64,000 nucleotides of DNA from Solwaraspora sp. WMMA2056. Lineage in GTDB: Bacteria; Actinomycetota; Actinomycetes; Mycobacteriales; Micromonosporaceae. Below, piece by piece: positions 44,942 to 53,017 of this stretch (position 1 is its first letter; each line of letters begins with the position of its first letter). Under the pieces are notes generated by a model. That model saw nothing but the letters and a program-made list of their open reading frames with translations. It was not told the DNA's origin and did not search any database. The position numbers and the translations under genes are program-made. The DNA is taken from NCBI RefSeq assembly GCF_030345095.1, contig NZ_CP128360.1:5766001-5830000 (forward strand), written 5' to 3'.

Positions 44942-45861
44942 GGCAGCTCCAGTCCGGCCGCGGCGCAGTCGGCGCGCAACTGGTCCAGCTCGGTGTCGGT
45001 GGCCTCGACCAGCGGCGAACGGACCGTGCCGGCGGGCAGGTCCAGCGTCGCCAACGCCGCCTTGACCAGGATGGTGCCGGGACTGCGGAAGATCCCGGTG
45101 AACAGCGGCAGCAGCCGGTGGTGCAGCGCCAGCGCGGCGGCCCGGTCGCCAGCGACGTACGCCTCGATCATCTGCTTGGTCAACGCGCCGGTCAGGTGCG
45201 TCGAGGTGCCGACCAGCCCGACGCCGCCGATCGCCAGCATCGGCAGGGTCAGCGGGTCGTCACCGCAGTAGAACGCCAGGTCGGTGCGGCTGGTCACCCA
45301 GGAGGTGGCGACCAGATCGCCCTTGGCGTCCTTGACCGCGACGATCCGCTCGTGCTCGGCCAGGCGTACCAGGGTCTCGGTGGCGATCGCGATCCCGGCG
45401 CGGTGCGGAATGTCGTACGCCATCACCGGCAGCCCGGTCGCGTCGGCGACCTCGGTGAAATGCCGGACCACCCCGGCCTGCGGCGGCTTGTTGTAGTACG
45501 GCGTGACCACCAGCAGCCCGTGCGCGCCGGCCTTCTCGGCGGCGACCGCCAACTCGACGGTGTGCCGGGTGTCGTTGGTGCCGACGCCGGCCACCACCTT
45601 GGCCCGGTCCCCGACGGCGTCGACGACGACCCGGAGCAGTTGCTCCTTCTCCGCGTCGGTGGTGGTCGGCGACTCGCCGGTGGTGCCGCTGATCACCAGC
45701 GCGTCGTTGGCCTGCTCGTCGACCAGGTAGCTGGCCAGTCGCGCCGCGCCGTCGAAGTCGAGCGAGCCGTCGTCGTTCATCGGGGTGACCATGGCGGTCA
45801 GGAGCCGCCCGAACGGGGTCGGCCTCCCCGCCCCGGGACCGGCTAGGTGGTGCTGCGTCAT
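44938..45861 (-). CDS. dapA: 4-hydroxy-tetrahydrodipicolinate synthase
   Basis: First committed enzyme of lysine/diaminopimelate synthesis, condensing pyruvate and aspartate semialdehyde. 307-residue TIM barrel with GTTGESPTTTDAEK, the Tyr of VVTPYYNKP and the Schiff-base lysine in IVAVKDAKGD (~176). Located between thyX (60 nt) and rnj (overlap). The second pathway gene, dapB, is ~9 kb away in this window. Confidence 0.96.
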   Translation of the reverse strand: MTQHHLAGPGAGRPTPFGRLLTAMVTPMNDDGSLDFDGAARLASYLVDEQANDALVISGTTGESPTTTDAEKEQLLRVVVDAVGDRAKVVAGVGTNDTRHTVELAVAAEKAGAHGLLVVTPYYNKPPQAGVVRHFTEVADATGLPVMAYDIPHRAGIAIATETLVRLAEHERIVAVKDAKGDLVATSWVTSRTDLAFYCGDDPLTLPMLAIGGVGLVGTSTHLTGALTKQMIEAYVAGDRAAALALHHRLLPLFTGIFRSPGTILVKAALATLDLPAGTVRSPLVEATDTELDQLRADCAAAGLELP

Positions 45862-45921
45862 ACGGACAACCTATCGGACGGCCGCACCGCGATTTCAGGC
45901 CTGGCGGTACGGGCGGACGGC

Positions 45922-46677
45922 CTACTCCCCCTGCCGGGTGTACGGGCTGGCGGCGACCTCGCTGCCGTCCGGCAACTGGCTGATCTCGAAGTCGGCGAAG
46001 ACGCTCGGCGCGACCCGTTGCAACTGTCGCAGGCACTCCACCGCCAGCTCGCGGATCTCCACGTCGGCGTGCTCGGTGGCCCGCATCCCGATGAAGTGCC
46101 GCCAGGCCCGGTAGTTGCCGGTGACCACGATCCGGGTTTCGGTGGCGTTCGGCAGCACCGCCCGCGCCGCCTGCCGGGCCTGTTTGCGGCGCAGCGTCGG
46201 GTTGGGTTCGTCGGCGAACCGCTTCTCCAGACCCTCCAGCAGCTCGGTGTAGGCCCGCACACTCGCCTGCGCGGCGGCGACGAACTGCTGGTGCAGCTGT
46301 GGATCCTCGGCGATGACCGCCGGCTCGACCATGGCCGCGTCGCGCTCGGGCACGTACCGCTGGGACAGCTGGGAGTAGGAGAAGTGCCGGTGCCGGATCA
46401 GCTCGTGGGTCAACGAACGGGAGATCCCGGTCAGGTAGAACGTGACGCTGCCGTGCTCCAGGACCGACAGGTGGCCGCTGTCCAGGATGTGCCGCAGGTA
46501 GCCGGCGTTGGTGGCGGTCGCCGGGTTGGGTTTGCGCCACGACTGGTAGCAGGCCCGGCCGGCGAACTCGGCCAACGCCTGGCCGCCGTCGGCGTCGGTG
46601 GACCAGTCGACATCGGCGGGCGGCTCGAAGTGGGTCCAGGCGATCAGCGTGACCTGGGGTGACACGATTTCCGGCAT
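45922..46677 (-). CDS. thyX: Flavin-dependent thymidylate synthase ThyX
   Basis: Makes dTMP using FAD and methylene-tetrahydrofolate. 251 residues with the ThyX signature [14 protein letters not shown] (about 96-109, the RHRx7S motif), [15 protein letters not shown] and [22 protein letters not shown]. Upstream of dapA and rnj as in mycobacteria (Rv2754c). Confidence 0.96.
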   Translation of the reverse strand: MPEIVSPQVTLIAWTHFEPPADVDWSTDADGGQALAEFAGRACYQSWRKPNPATATNAGYLRHILDSGHLSVLEHGSVTFYLTGISRSLTHELIRHRHFSYSQLSQRYVPERDAAMVEPAVIAEDPQLHQQFVAAAQASVRAYTELLEGLEKRFADEPNPTLRRKQARQAARAVLPNATETRIVVTGNYRAWRHFIGMRATEHADVEIRELAVECLRQLQRVAPSVFADFEISQLPDGSEVAASPYTRQGE

Positions 46678-46723
46678 TTCTCGGACTCTAGTTGTCGGCC
46701 CGCGCCACGAGCAACACGGGCAG

Positions 46724-47377
46724 TCAGACGTAGAACCAGGTGAACGGCGGCCACGGCAGGTTACGCAGCACCGAGAAGGCCAGCCACGCGCCGAGGAACC
46801 AGCCGATCACCTTCGGGGTCATCGCCAGCTGCGGCAGCCGCCACCGACCCATGTGCTGGCCGGCCCAGGCGACGTAGACGTAGAGCAGGAACGGGATCGC
46901 GAAGACCAGCAGGACGTGGTGCCGGGCGGCCGCACCCAGGTCGCCGTTGAGCAGGTACCAGACCGCCCGGGTGCCGCCGCAGCCGGGGCAGTCCAGCCCG
47001 GTGGTCAGCTTCAGCAGGCAGGTCGGGGCGGCCTCGGCGGTGCTGGTGGCCGGGTCGGTGAGCACCGTGTAGCCGGCGGCGGCTCCGATGCAGCCGAGCA
47101 CCGCCAGCGGGGCCAGCCAGCGGGGCGACCGCGCCCAGACGTTGTTGACCCAGCGGGTCAGCCGGTCCGGCTGCGGCTGCGGCGGGTAGCCGTAGCCGTC
47201 CGGGTACGGCTGGGCGTACCCGTGCGGGTGGGCGTGGGGTGGCGGTGCATGGTGCCCGTGTGGGTCGGCGTACCCGGGCGGGGTCGGGTCGGTCGACGGC
47301 GTCGGGCCGGTCGACGGCGGCGTCGGCTGCTCGTCGACGGCGGCTGCGCTCGCGGCCGTGCCGTCCTGACCCGCCAT
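46724..47377 (-). CDS. DUF2752 membrane protein
   Basis: 217 residues: a Pro/His/Gly/Tyr-rich N-terminal tail (~1-70, [20 protein letters not shown]) followed by a DUF2752 domain with three membrane segments and the motif [18 protein letters not shown]. Function unknown. The ATG at 47377 has GGAGGAGGGG immediately upstream and is preferred over one 11 codons earlier. The His-rich tail might bind metal. Confidence 0.85.
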   Translation of the reverse strand: MAGQDGTAASAAAVDEQPTPPSTGPTPSTDPTPPGYADPHGHHAPPPHAHPHGYAQPYPDGYGYPPQPQPDRLTRWVNNVWARSPRWLAPLAVLGCIGAAAGYTVLTDPATSTAEAAPTCLLKLTTGLDCPGCGGTRAVWYLLNGDLGAAARHHVLLVFAIPFLLYVYVAWAGQHMGRWRLPQLAMTPKVIGWFLGAWLAFSVLRNLPWPPFTWFYV

Positions 47378-47406
47378 CGCCCCTCCTCCTGCACCACCGG
47401 AAGATC

Positions 47407-48657
47407 TCACGGTACACCGACCGTGCCACGCGCACCGGCGGCAGTCAGCGCCCGGGACAACGGTCCGGCCAGGTCGCCGCCGACCGGTGCGGCGACCTGC
47501 GCCAGGCCGAGCCAGCCGGCCAGCCGGACCAGCTCGTCGGCCAGGGCCGCCGCGGTCTGCTGCGGGTCGGTGGTGGCACCGGGCACCGGCCAGGCGGCCG
47601 GCACCCGCAGCACCCCGGCCGGCCGGTCCGCCTTGAGGTCAACCAGGGCGGTGAGCCGGTCGCCGTCGAGAAACGGCAGTACGTAGTAGCCGTGCACCCG
47701 CTGCGCGGCCGGTACGTAGATCTCGATGCGGTACCGCAGCCCGAACAGCCGCTCGGTGCGGGCCCGCTCCCAGACCACCGGGTCGAACGGGCTGAGCAGC
47801 GTGGCGGCCCGGATCCAGCGCGGTAGTCGGGTCTGATGGTGCAGGTAGGCGGTCTGCGACCAGCCCTGCACCCGGACCGGGCGCAGGATGCCGTCGGCGA
47901 CGAGGTCGGCCACGACCGGCCGGACCGCAGCCGCCGACAGCCGGAAGTAGTCCCGCAGCTCCGGCTCGGCGGCCACCCCGAGGCAGCGGGCGGCGATCTC
48001 GACCAGCTGCCGGTGCGCCTCGGCCGGGGTCGGCGTCGGCGCGGCGAGGACCCGGGGCGGCAGCACCCGCTGCGGTACGTCGTAGCGCCGCGCGAAGGTG
48101 CTGGTCCGCCCGGCGGAGGTGATCTCGCCGGCCCAGAAGAGGTACTCGAGGGCGGTCTTGACCGCCGACCAGTTCCACCCCCAGTTACCGGTGGGACGGA
48201 CGGTGTCCTGCTCCAGCTCGGCGGCGGTGACCGGACCTCGGGCGCGTACCTCGTCGAGCACCCGGGCGACCAGCTCGGGCTGCTCGACGGCGATCCGTCG
48301 GACCCCGCCCCAGGCGTCGTCGCGGGCGCGGGCCATCCGCCAACGCAGCGCCGGCTGCAGGTCGACCGGGATCAACGACGCCTCATGACCCCAGTACTCG
48401 AACAGCTCCCGGGGCGCGTGCCCGGCCGCCCGGTCCAGCAGGTCGGTCGGGTACGGACCGAGCCGGCTGTACAGCGGCAGGTAGTGGGCGCGTTGCAGGA
48501 CGTTGACCGAGTCGATCTGGATCAGCCCGACCCGGTCGAGCACCCGACGCAGGTGCCGACGGGTCGGCACGCCGGTGGGCGCGGGGTCGGCGAAGCCCTG
48601 GGCGGCCAGCGCGATCCGGCGGGCCTGGGCGAGTGAGAGACTGTCTGGTGCGGGCAT
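47407..48657 (-). CDS. AlkX/YcaQ-like DNA glycosylase (winged-helix HTH_42 family)
   Basis: 416 residues of the AlkZ/YcaQ family of tandem winged-helix glycosylases. The catalytic position reads [23 protein letters not shown]: a Gln-x-Asp motif, which marks the AlkX (E. coli YcaQ) branch that unhooks interstrand cross-links, rather than the Gln-x-Gln AlkZ branch tied to antibiotic self-resistance. [12 protein letters not shown] and [29 protein letters not shown] are family hallmarks. Start at ATG 48657 (a GTG two codons earlier is possible). Confidence 0.88.
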   Translation of the reverse strand: MPAPDSLSLAQARRIALAAQGFADPAPTGVPTRRHLRRVLDRVGLIQIDSVNVLQRAHYLPLYSRLGPYPTDLLDRAAGHAPRELFEYWGHEASLIPVDLQPALRWRMARARDDAWGGVRRIAVEQPELVARVLDEVRARGPVTAAELEQDTVRPTGNWGWNWSAVKTALEYLFWAGEITSAGRTSTFARRYDVPQRVLPPRVLAAPTPTPAEAHRQLVEIAARCLGVAAEPELRDYFRLSAAAVRPVVADLVADGILRPVRVQGWSQTAYLHHQTRLPRWIRAATLLSPFDPVVWERARTERLFGLRYRIEIYVPAAQRVHGYYVLPFLDGDRLTALVDLKADRPAGVLRVPAAWPVPGATTDPQQTAAALADELVRLAGWLGLAQVAAPVGGDLAGPLSRALTAAGARGTVGVP

Positions 48658-48698
48658 CGTCACGCAAGCTACCGCCCCGGTACGACACGTTGGCCGGG

Positions 48699-48789
48699 CG
48701 CCGGTGTCGTCCGGCCGCCACGTCCGAAGATCAGTTGTCGTAAAACCCGAACGACACCGGCGTGTCGGCCGGATCCGCGTCAACTGATC
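48699..48789. repeat. Two interleaved inverted repeats (pseudoknot order)
   Basis: Pair A is cgccggtgtcgt (48699-48710) with its perfect inverse at 48751-48762. Pair B is gatcagttgtcg (48729-48740) with an 11/12 inverse at 48778-48789. They alternate A-B-A'-B'. Located in the 250-nt gap between divergent alkX-like and yggT genes, which holds nothing else recognised. Confidence 0.7.
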
Positions 48790-48907
48790 ATGGTGGACAG
48801 CGCTCCGGCTGATCGGAGTCCGTTCGCCCTGCGGTGAATCACAGCTACTCCACACCATCGCCAGGCATAGTGGAACGCTCACCGCCTGGCACTGGAGGTC
48901 TGCCCCG

Positions 48908-49186
48908 ATGGGTCCCCTGTTCGCTCTGCTGAGCCTGCTGCTGCTGATCTTCCAACTGCTGCTCATCGGCCGCGCGATCCTCGACTGGAGCACGGTGCTG
49001 GCCGGGCCGAGCGCCCGCGACTCGCTGCGCTCCCGGGCGACCGTCGCGTTGCACACGCTGACCGAGCCGGTCCTGGCCCCGGTCCGCCGGGTGCTGCCGC
49101 CGGTACGGGTCGGCGGGGCCGCCATCGACCTGTCCTTCATCGTGGTCTTCGTCGCCATCGTGATCATCCGGGCGGTGCTGCCGTGA
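48908..49186 (+). CDS. YggT-family membrane protein
   Basis: 92 residues with two membrane helices ([40 protein letters not shown]) around the YggT signature [14 protein letters not shown]. In other actinobacteria YggT proteins belong to the division-gene cluster; here it stands alone. Function in membrane or osmotic stability is only suggested for the family. Confidence 0.88.
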   Translation: MGPLFALLSLLLLIFQLLLIGRAILDWSTVLAGPSARDSLRSRATVALHTLTEPVLAPVRRVLPPVRVGGAAIDLSFIVVFVAIVIIRAVLP

Positions 49187-49299
49187 CCCGACCGGCACCG
49201 GCGACGGCCTGGTCCCTACGGCCGACGGCACCGGCCACCCGGAGGCGACACCCGACAGCGCTGCTGGACGTCCGGGGCGAATCAGGATAGAAAGCCCAT

Positions 49300-49875
49300 A
49301 TGCCAGAAGTCAGGCAGGAGACCCCGGACGACGCCGAGGCCATCGCAGCCGTCCACGTCCGCGCGTGGCAGGCCGGCTACGCCGGACTGGTCCCCGCCGA
49401 CGTCCTCGACCGCCTCAACGTCGCCGCCTGGGCCCAACGCCGCCGCGACGTCGGCACCGCCGACCCGGAGCAGCCGTTCCGCACCCTGGTCGCCACCGAC
49501 GGCGGACAGATCGTCGGGTTCAGCACCTACGGCCCGTACCGGATCGACCAGGACCGGGACAACGTCGACCCGACGTACGGCGAGATCGTCAGCATGTACG
49601 TCGACCCGACCCGCTGGGGCACCGGGATCGGCCGCACCCTGCTCGCCGCCTCGATCGCCGGGCTGACCGGCCAGGGCTGGCGGGCCATGCGGCTGTGGGT
49701 GCTCGACGGCAACCAGCGTGGCCGGCGCTTCTACGAGTCGGCCGGGCTGCGCCCCGACGGGCACCGCAGCGTCTACCAGGTGCCCCGGTCACCGGGGCAG
49801 ACCCCGGTCGGGCTCGACGAGCTGCGCTACCTGGCCCGGATCACCGGCGACCGGATCCTCGCCCTGGCCGGCTGA
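49300..49875 (+). CDS. GNAT-family N-acetyltransferase
   Basis: 191 residues. Acetyl-CoA-binding motif YVDPTRWGTGIGRTLLAASI (Q/R-x-x-G-x-G/A type, ~103-121) and the C-terminal beta5 region WVLDGNQRGRRFYESAGLRPDGH. N-terminal helix EAIAAVHVRAWQAGYAGLVP is typical of Ser/Thr or small-molecule acetylases. Substrate unknown. Confidence 0.9.
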   Translation: MPEVRQETPDDAEAIAAVHVRAWQAGYAGLVPADVLDRLNVAAWAQRRRDVGTADPEQPFRTLVATDGGQIVGFSTYGPYRIDQDRDNVDPTYGEIVSMYVDPTRWGTGIGRTLLAASIAGLTGQGWRAMRLWVLDGNQRGRRFYESAGLRPDGHRSVYQVPRSPGQTPVGLDELRYLARITGDRILALAG

Positions 49876-49928
49876 CCGGCGATCGGAAAGCCGCCCCCCG
49901 ATGAAGGATCGCCTGCCATCATCGAATG

Positions 49929-51176
49929 TTACCCGGCTTCAGCGAAGGCACGGATCTCAGCCCGCAACTGATCGGCCTTCCGGGTGCCGGCGAATCGCTT
50001 GTTCCCGAGTATGTCGACCATGCGCCCGATACGTTTGTGAATCCACGAGATGCGGCGCTCCGGCGGAAGATCGAGCACCGGGCGAACGGCGGCCGCAGCC
50101 TCATCCAGCTTGCCGACCTTCAGGTAGGCGGTTCCCTGATAAACGCGCGCCAGTGCTTCGTCGTCCAACGATCGATTCTCCTCAGATCCATTCTCCCAAA
50201 GCCGAATTGCCTCAGAAGCTTCCCGGACTGCCCGATCTGCATCGGAAGCTTCATCCAGCCAGATCAGGCTACTGCCGGCATAATAGTGCTGCTTGGCTTC
50301 ACTGAAGCCGAAAATTCCGCGTTCCGATGCCCTCGGGATCAACTTCTCCCGCTCGTGTTGCACCTGGTCGAGGGCTCGGTTGCTGCCGGCTGAGTCCCCA
50401 AGGTTCGCCTTGCACTGGGCGTACCCGCACAGCAGGCGCAACCTACTCGCGCTGGCGGTGGAGTGCGCGAGCCCGTCGGTGACGGACGCGAGAGCTCGAC
50501 TGTAGTCGTCATCGAATCTGGCTATGAGACTCTGGGTTCCCCGCACCCAGGCCCGAAGCTCGCGATCGCCCGAATTCTCGGCGCAGATCATCGCTGCATC
50601 CGCATGTGTCATGGCTACCGCCGACTCTCCGAGGTCGAGAGCAGAGTATGCGAGAATGCCTTGAAGGCGGCCAGCTATCTGATACAGGTCGGCCAGTTCA
50701 TTCGGCCGGTACTGGCGGCTTCGTAGGCGGCGCAGGACGTCACTCCGTAGCTCCACAGCGGAACGCAGCATCGGCGCCGGCGCGGTGCCGAGGTAGGCAA
50801 TCGAAAGCCGGGTCGTGGCTCGTTCGAGATCGGCCAGATCCATGGACTCTTCCACGGAAGCGATCATCTTCAGCGAGTCTCTGGTTGAGGCGGTCAGCAT
50901 CCGTCCGGTCGCCAGATCCTTTTTTCGCTCCTCGGCCGTGTCTTTCCACGCTGCCACCAGGGAGCCATCAGCGCCCAATTCCCGGTCCGCAAGCTCAGCG
51001 AACTGCCGTTCAGGAAACTTCTCGCCTTGTTCTACCTTCCCAATGTAGCCGCGATTAAATCGTATCCGTTCACCAAGATCGCGAAGTGACCACCCCCGAC
51101 CGATCCGGCGCGCCCGCAGCGCACGACCGAAGTGGGCCGGGTAACTCTCGTCGGTATCTCCTGGCTGTGGTGCCAT
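49929..51176 (-). CDS. XRE-family regulator with C-terminal helical repeats, lower GC
   Basis: 415 residues: helix-turn-helix at ~13-70 (GRALRARRIGRGWSLRDLGERIRFNRGYIGKVEQGEKFP) followed by ~340 residues of TPR-like helical repeats (e.g. ALARVYQGTAYLKVGKLDEAAAAV). Such architecture is typical of peptide- or ligand-sensing regulators. ATG at 51176 chosen for its perfect GGGGAGG site; ATG 51200 is eight codons earlier. Codon third positions use A/T far more than neighbours, suggesting recent acquisition. Divergent from the zinc-ribbon/GPP34 cassette. Confidence 0.8.
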   Translation of the reverse strand: MAPQPGDTDESYPAHFGRALRARRIGRGWSLRDLGERIRFNRGYIGKVEQGEKFPERQFAELADRELGADGSLVAAWKDTAEERKKDLATGRMLTASTRDSLKMIASVEESMDLADLERATTRLSIAYLGTAPAPMLRSAVELRSDVLRRLRSRQYRPNELADLYQIAGRLQGILAYSALDLGESAVAMTHADAAMICAENSGDRELRAWVRGTQSLIARFDDDYSRALASVTDGLAHSTASASRLRLLCGYAQCKANLGDSAGSNRALDQVQHEREKLIPRASERGIFGFSEAKQHYYAGSSLIWLDEASDADRAVREASEAIRLWENGSEENRSLDDEALARVYQGTAYLKVGKLDEAAAAVRPVLDLPPERRISWIHKRIGRMVDILGNKRFAGTRKADQLRAEIRAFAEAG

Positions 51177-51389
51177 CGCGGCCTCCCCGCTGTCGCCCAT
51201 CGCTGCCTACAGCCTCCAGGCGACAGATTACCCCTGCAAGTTTGGATCGGCATCGTCCAGTGTGGGTCTGACATAGGCGGGCCATCATGTCGTTGATCAA
51301 TCACCTCGCACACCTGACGCCGTGGCGCTCGCCCGTGCTGCAGCTGAAACCGCTGTACGCAAATCGATCAAGTGGCCTTTGGAGGAGCG

Positions 51390-51617
51390 TTGTGGGTTTT
51401 GTTTGCAGCCGTGGTCGGTCTGCTCGTTGGCGTGGTGGGTGGGTTCGTGTTGTGCCGGTGTCGGCACCGGTGGTGTCCGGTGTGCGGGCAGACGTTGACC
51501 TGCCCGGACTGCACCGCCCCGATCGACCGGACCTGGGGCACCACCACGCCACCGCCACCGCAGTCAAGCCCGCGCGGGCGGCGGCACCGCAACCAGGCCG
51601 GGGTGCAGCACCGGTGA
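51390..51617 (+). CDS. Small membrane protein with zinc-ribbon cysteines
   Basis: About 75 residues: one N-terminal membrane helix (VLFAAVVGLLVGVVGGFVL), then CRCRHRWCPVCGQTLTCPDC with CxxC pairs likely to bind zinc, then a Pro/Arg/Gln tail. The start is unclear: GTG 51372 has no ribosome site; TTG 51390 or 51399 follow GGAGGAG at 51381. A GTG at 51392 is in another frame without sensible protein. Stop overlaps the next gene (GTGA). Confidence 0.6.
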   Translation: MWVLFAAVVGLLVGVVGGFVLCRCRHRWCPVCGQTLTCPDCTAPIDRTWGTTTPPPPQSSPRGRRHRNQAGVQHR

Positions 51618-51862
51618 CCGGCCGCGACGACGTGCTGCACGTGCCCGTACGGCCGGTCTGGTCCTGTTCGGGGTGCGGGCCACAGGTCGACTGGCCGTGC
51701 GAGTACGCCCGCGCCGAATTGACCGCGAACCTGGACCCGATCTCGCGCAGCATGTACGCGGCCGAGCGGATGGTGGAGGCGATCGCCGACCTGCCGGCCG
51801 AGGCGACGCCGGGGGAGCTGTTCACCCGGTTCCTGGCCTGGACGAGGCGGGCCGCCCGGTGA
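51614..51862 (+). CDS. Small conserved hypothetical protein
   Basis: 82 residues (VTGRDDVLHVPVRPVWSCSG...). It has three Cys near the start (CSGCG, WPCEYAR), then a helical region SMYAAERMVEAIADLPAEAT ending FLAWTRRAAR. I recall similar ~80-residue proteins throughout Micromonosporaceae, sometimes mislabelled flavin reductase; no enzymatic motif is visible. Overlaps the genes on both sides by 4 bp, so it is translated as part of the cassette. Confidence 0.7.
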   Translation: MTGRDDVLHVPVRPVWSCSGCGPQVDWPCEYARAELTANLDPISRSMYAAERMVEAIADLPAEATPGELFTRFLAWTRRAAR

Positions 51863-52575
51863 CCGTCTACCGCACCTGCACCCGCGGCTGGTCCACCACC
51901 ACGCCCGCAGCGGCACCGGCGGCGCTGGCGGAGCCGGCCGTACCGCTGCCGCCGACCGGCTGGCTCGCCGACGAACTGTTCCTGATCGCCCACGACGACG
52001 TGACCGGCGCGCTGCGCGCGCCGGACCGGACCGTCGGGCGGGGGCTGGCCGCCGCGATGCTCGCCGACCTAGCCTTCGTCGGCGCGGTCACGGTCGCCGC
52101 GACCGGCAACCTCGTCACCGGTACGGCCGCGCCGGGTGCCGTCGACGCGTGGGGGCGGACGGTGCTGCGCTGGATCGACACTGACGCGCCGCACCCGCCG
52201 GCCGCCTGGATCGACCGGCTCGCCGGGCACGCCTACCGCAGTGTCGCCGACCGGCTCACGGTCGCCGGGGTGGTCCGGCCGCGCACGGTCCGCCGCTGGT
52301 GGCGTCGGGAGACCGCGTACCCGCCGGTGGACACGAACGTCGCGGCCTGGCCGTGGGCGCGGTTGACGATGCGGGTACGCCGCCGCACCCGCCTCAGCGC
52401 GCACGACAGCGCGTTGGCCCGACTCTGTCTGGCGACCGGACTCGGCGGCTACGTCCTCGGCGCGGACACGTCGACCGCCCGCCGGCAGCTGCGGCAGCTG
52501 CTCACACCCGTACCGCCGGGGGTCGACGAGCTGATGCGGCATCTTGCCGCCGCCGACGGACGGAGCCGGCGGTGA
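51859..52575 (+). CDS. GPP34 (GOLPH3/Vps74-like) phosphoprotein-family protein
   Basis: 238 residues with the GPP34 pattern LADELFLIAHDDVTGALRAP, GLAAAMLADLAFVGAVTVAATGNL and LCLATGLGGYVLG. In eukaryotes the family binds phosphoinositides and retains Golgi glycosyltransferases; bacterial members are soluble, multiplied in actinomycetes, and without known function. GTG start overlaps the previous stop and the stop overlaps the next GTG. Confidence 0.85.
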   Translation: MTVYRTCTRGWSTTTPAAAPAALAEPAVPLPPTGWLADELFLIAHDDVTGALRAPDRTVGRGLAAAMLADLAFVGAVTVAATGNLVTGTAAPGAVDAWGRTVLRWIDTDAPHPPAAWIDRLAGHAYRSVADRLTVAGVVRPRTVRRWWRRETAYPPVDTNVAAWPWARLTMRVRRRTRLSAHDSALARLCLATGLGGYVLGADTSTARRQLRQLLTPVPPGVDELMRHLAAADGRSRR

Positions 52576-52940
52576 CCACGACCGCCGGCCCGACCAGACC
52601 GGCCGGCGCGGTGCGAGTGCGGCGGGCCGGGGTATACGACGTGCCGCGCCTGGCCCGGGTGTCGGCAGACGGCCCGGCTGTGGCGGATCACCAGCCATCA
52701 CTGCGACCGGTTACTCCAGCTCGCGACCTGCTGCGGCACCGCCACCGGATCTGCGACAACGCCGACATCGCCAGCTACCTGGTCGCGACCAGCCCTGCCG
52801 CCCGCGACCTCTACCTGCGCCACGGCTACCGGCCCACCATCCGACACCCACTGGCATTGCCGCACAACGGAACGCCGCTGTGGCCGATGTGGCGGCAGCC
52901 GCACCCGACCAGCCCAAGCACCGACACCGCCGCACGATGA
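52572..52940 (+). pseudogene. Internally deleted GNAT acetyltransferase remnant
   Basis: 122 residues in an intact frame. Residues ~13-35 (AVRVRRAGVYDVPRLARVSA) look like the start of a GNAT domain and residues ~66-110 (NADIASYLVATSPAARDLYL, then RHGY) like its C-terminal beta5-beta7, but the middle with the acetyl-CoA pyrophosphate loop is missing. It is therefore probably a decayed enzyme, though the frame and the GTGA overlap with GPP34 keep it translatable. Confidence 0.6.
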
Positions 52941-52950
52941 CCCGCGCGCA

Positions 52951-53017
52951 ACATCGAGGTGAGGCTGACGCACGTCATCTTCGCGCGTCTTGACGTGCGT
53001 CAGCCTCACCTCGATGT
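52951..53017. terminator. 27-bp perfect bidirectional hairpin
   Basis: Arms 52951-52977 and 52991-53017 are perfect inverted copies of 27 bp around a 13-nt loop. It closes the GPP34 cassette, ten bases after its last stop, and serves the convergent GT87 gene too, whose stop codon (53006-53008) lies inside the right arm. Confidence 0.9.

Noticed and set aside
51287-51613. Longer N terminus for the 82-aa protein, starting at 51287 or GTG 51392
   Set aside because: The extra sequence is Arg/Val-rich and out of frame with the clear membrane/zinc-ribbon protein encoded there; the GTGA overlap at 51614 fits the cassette pattern.
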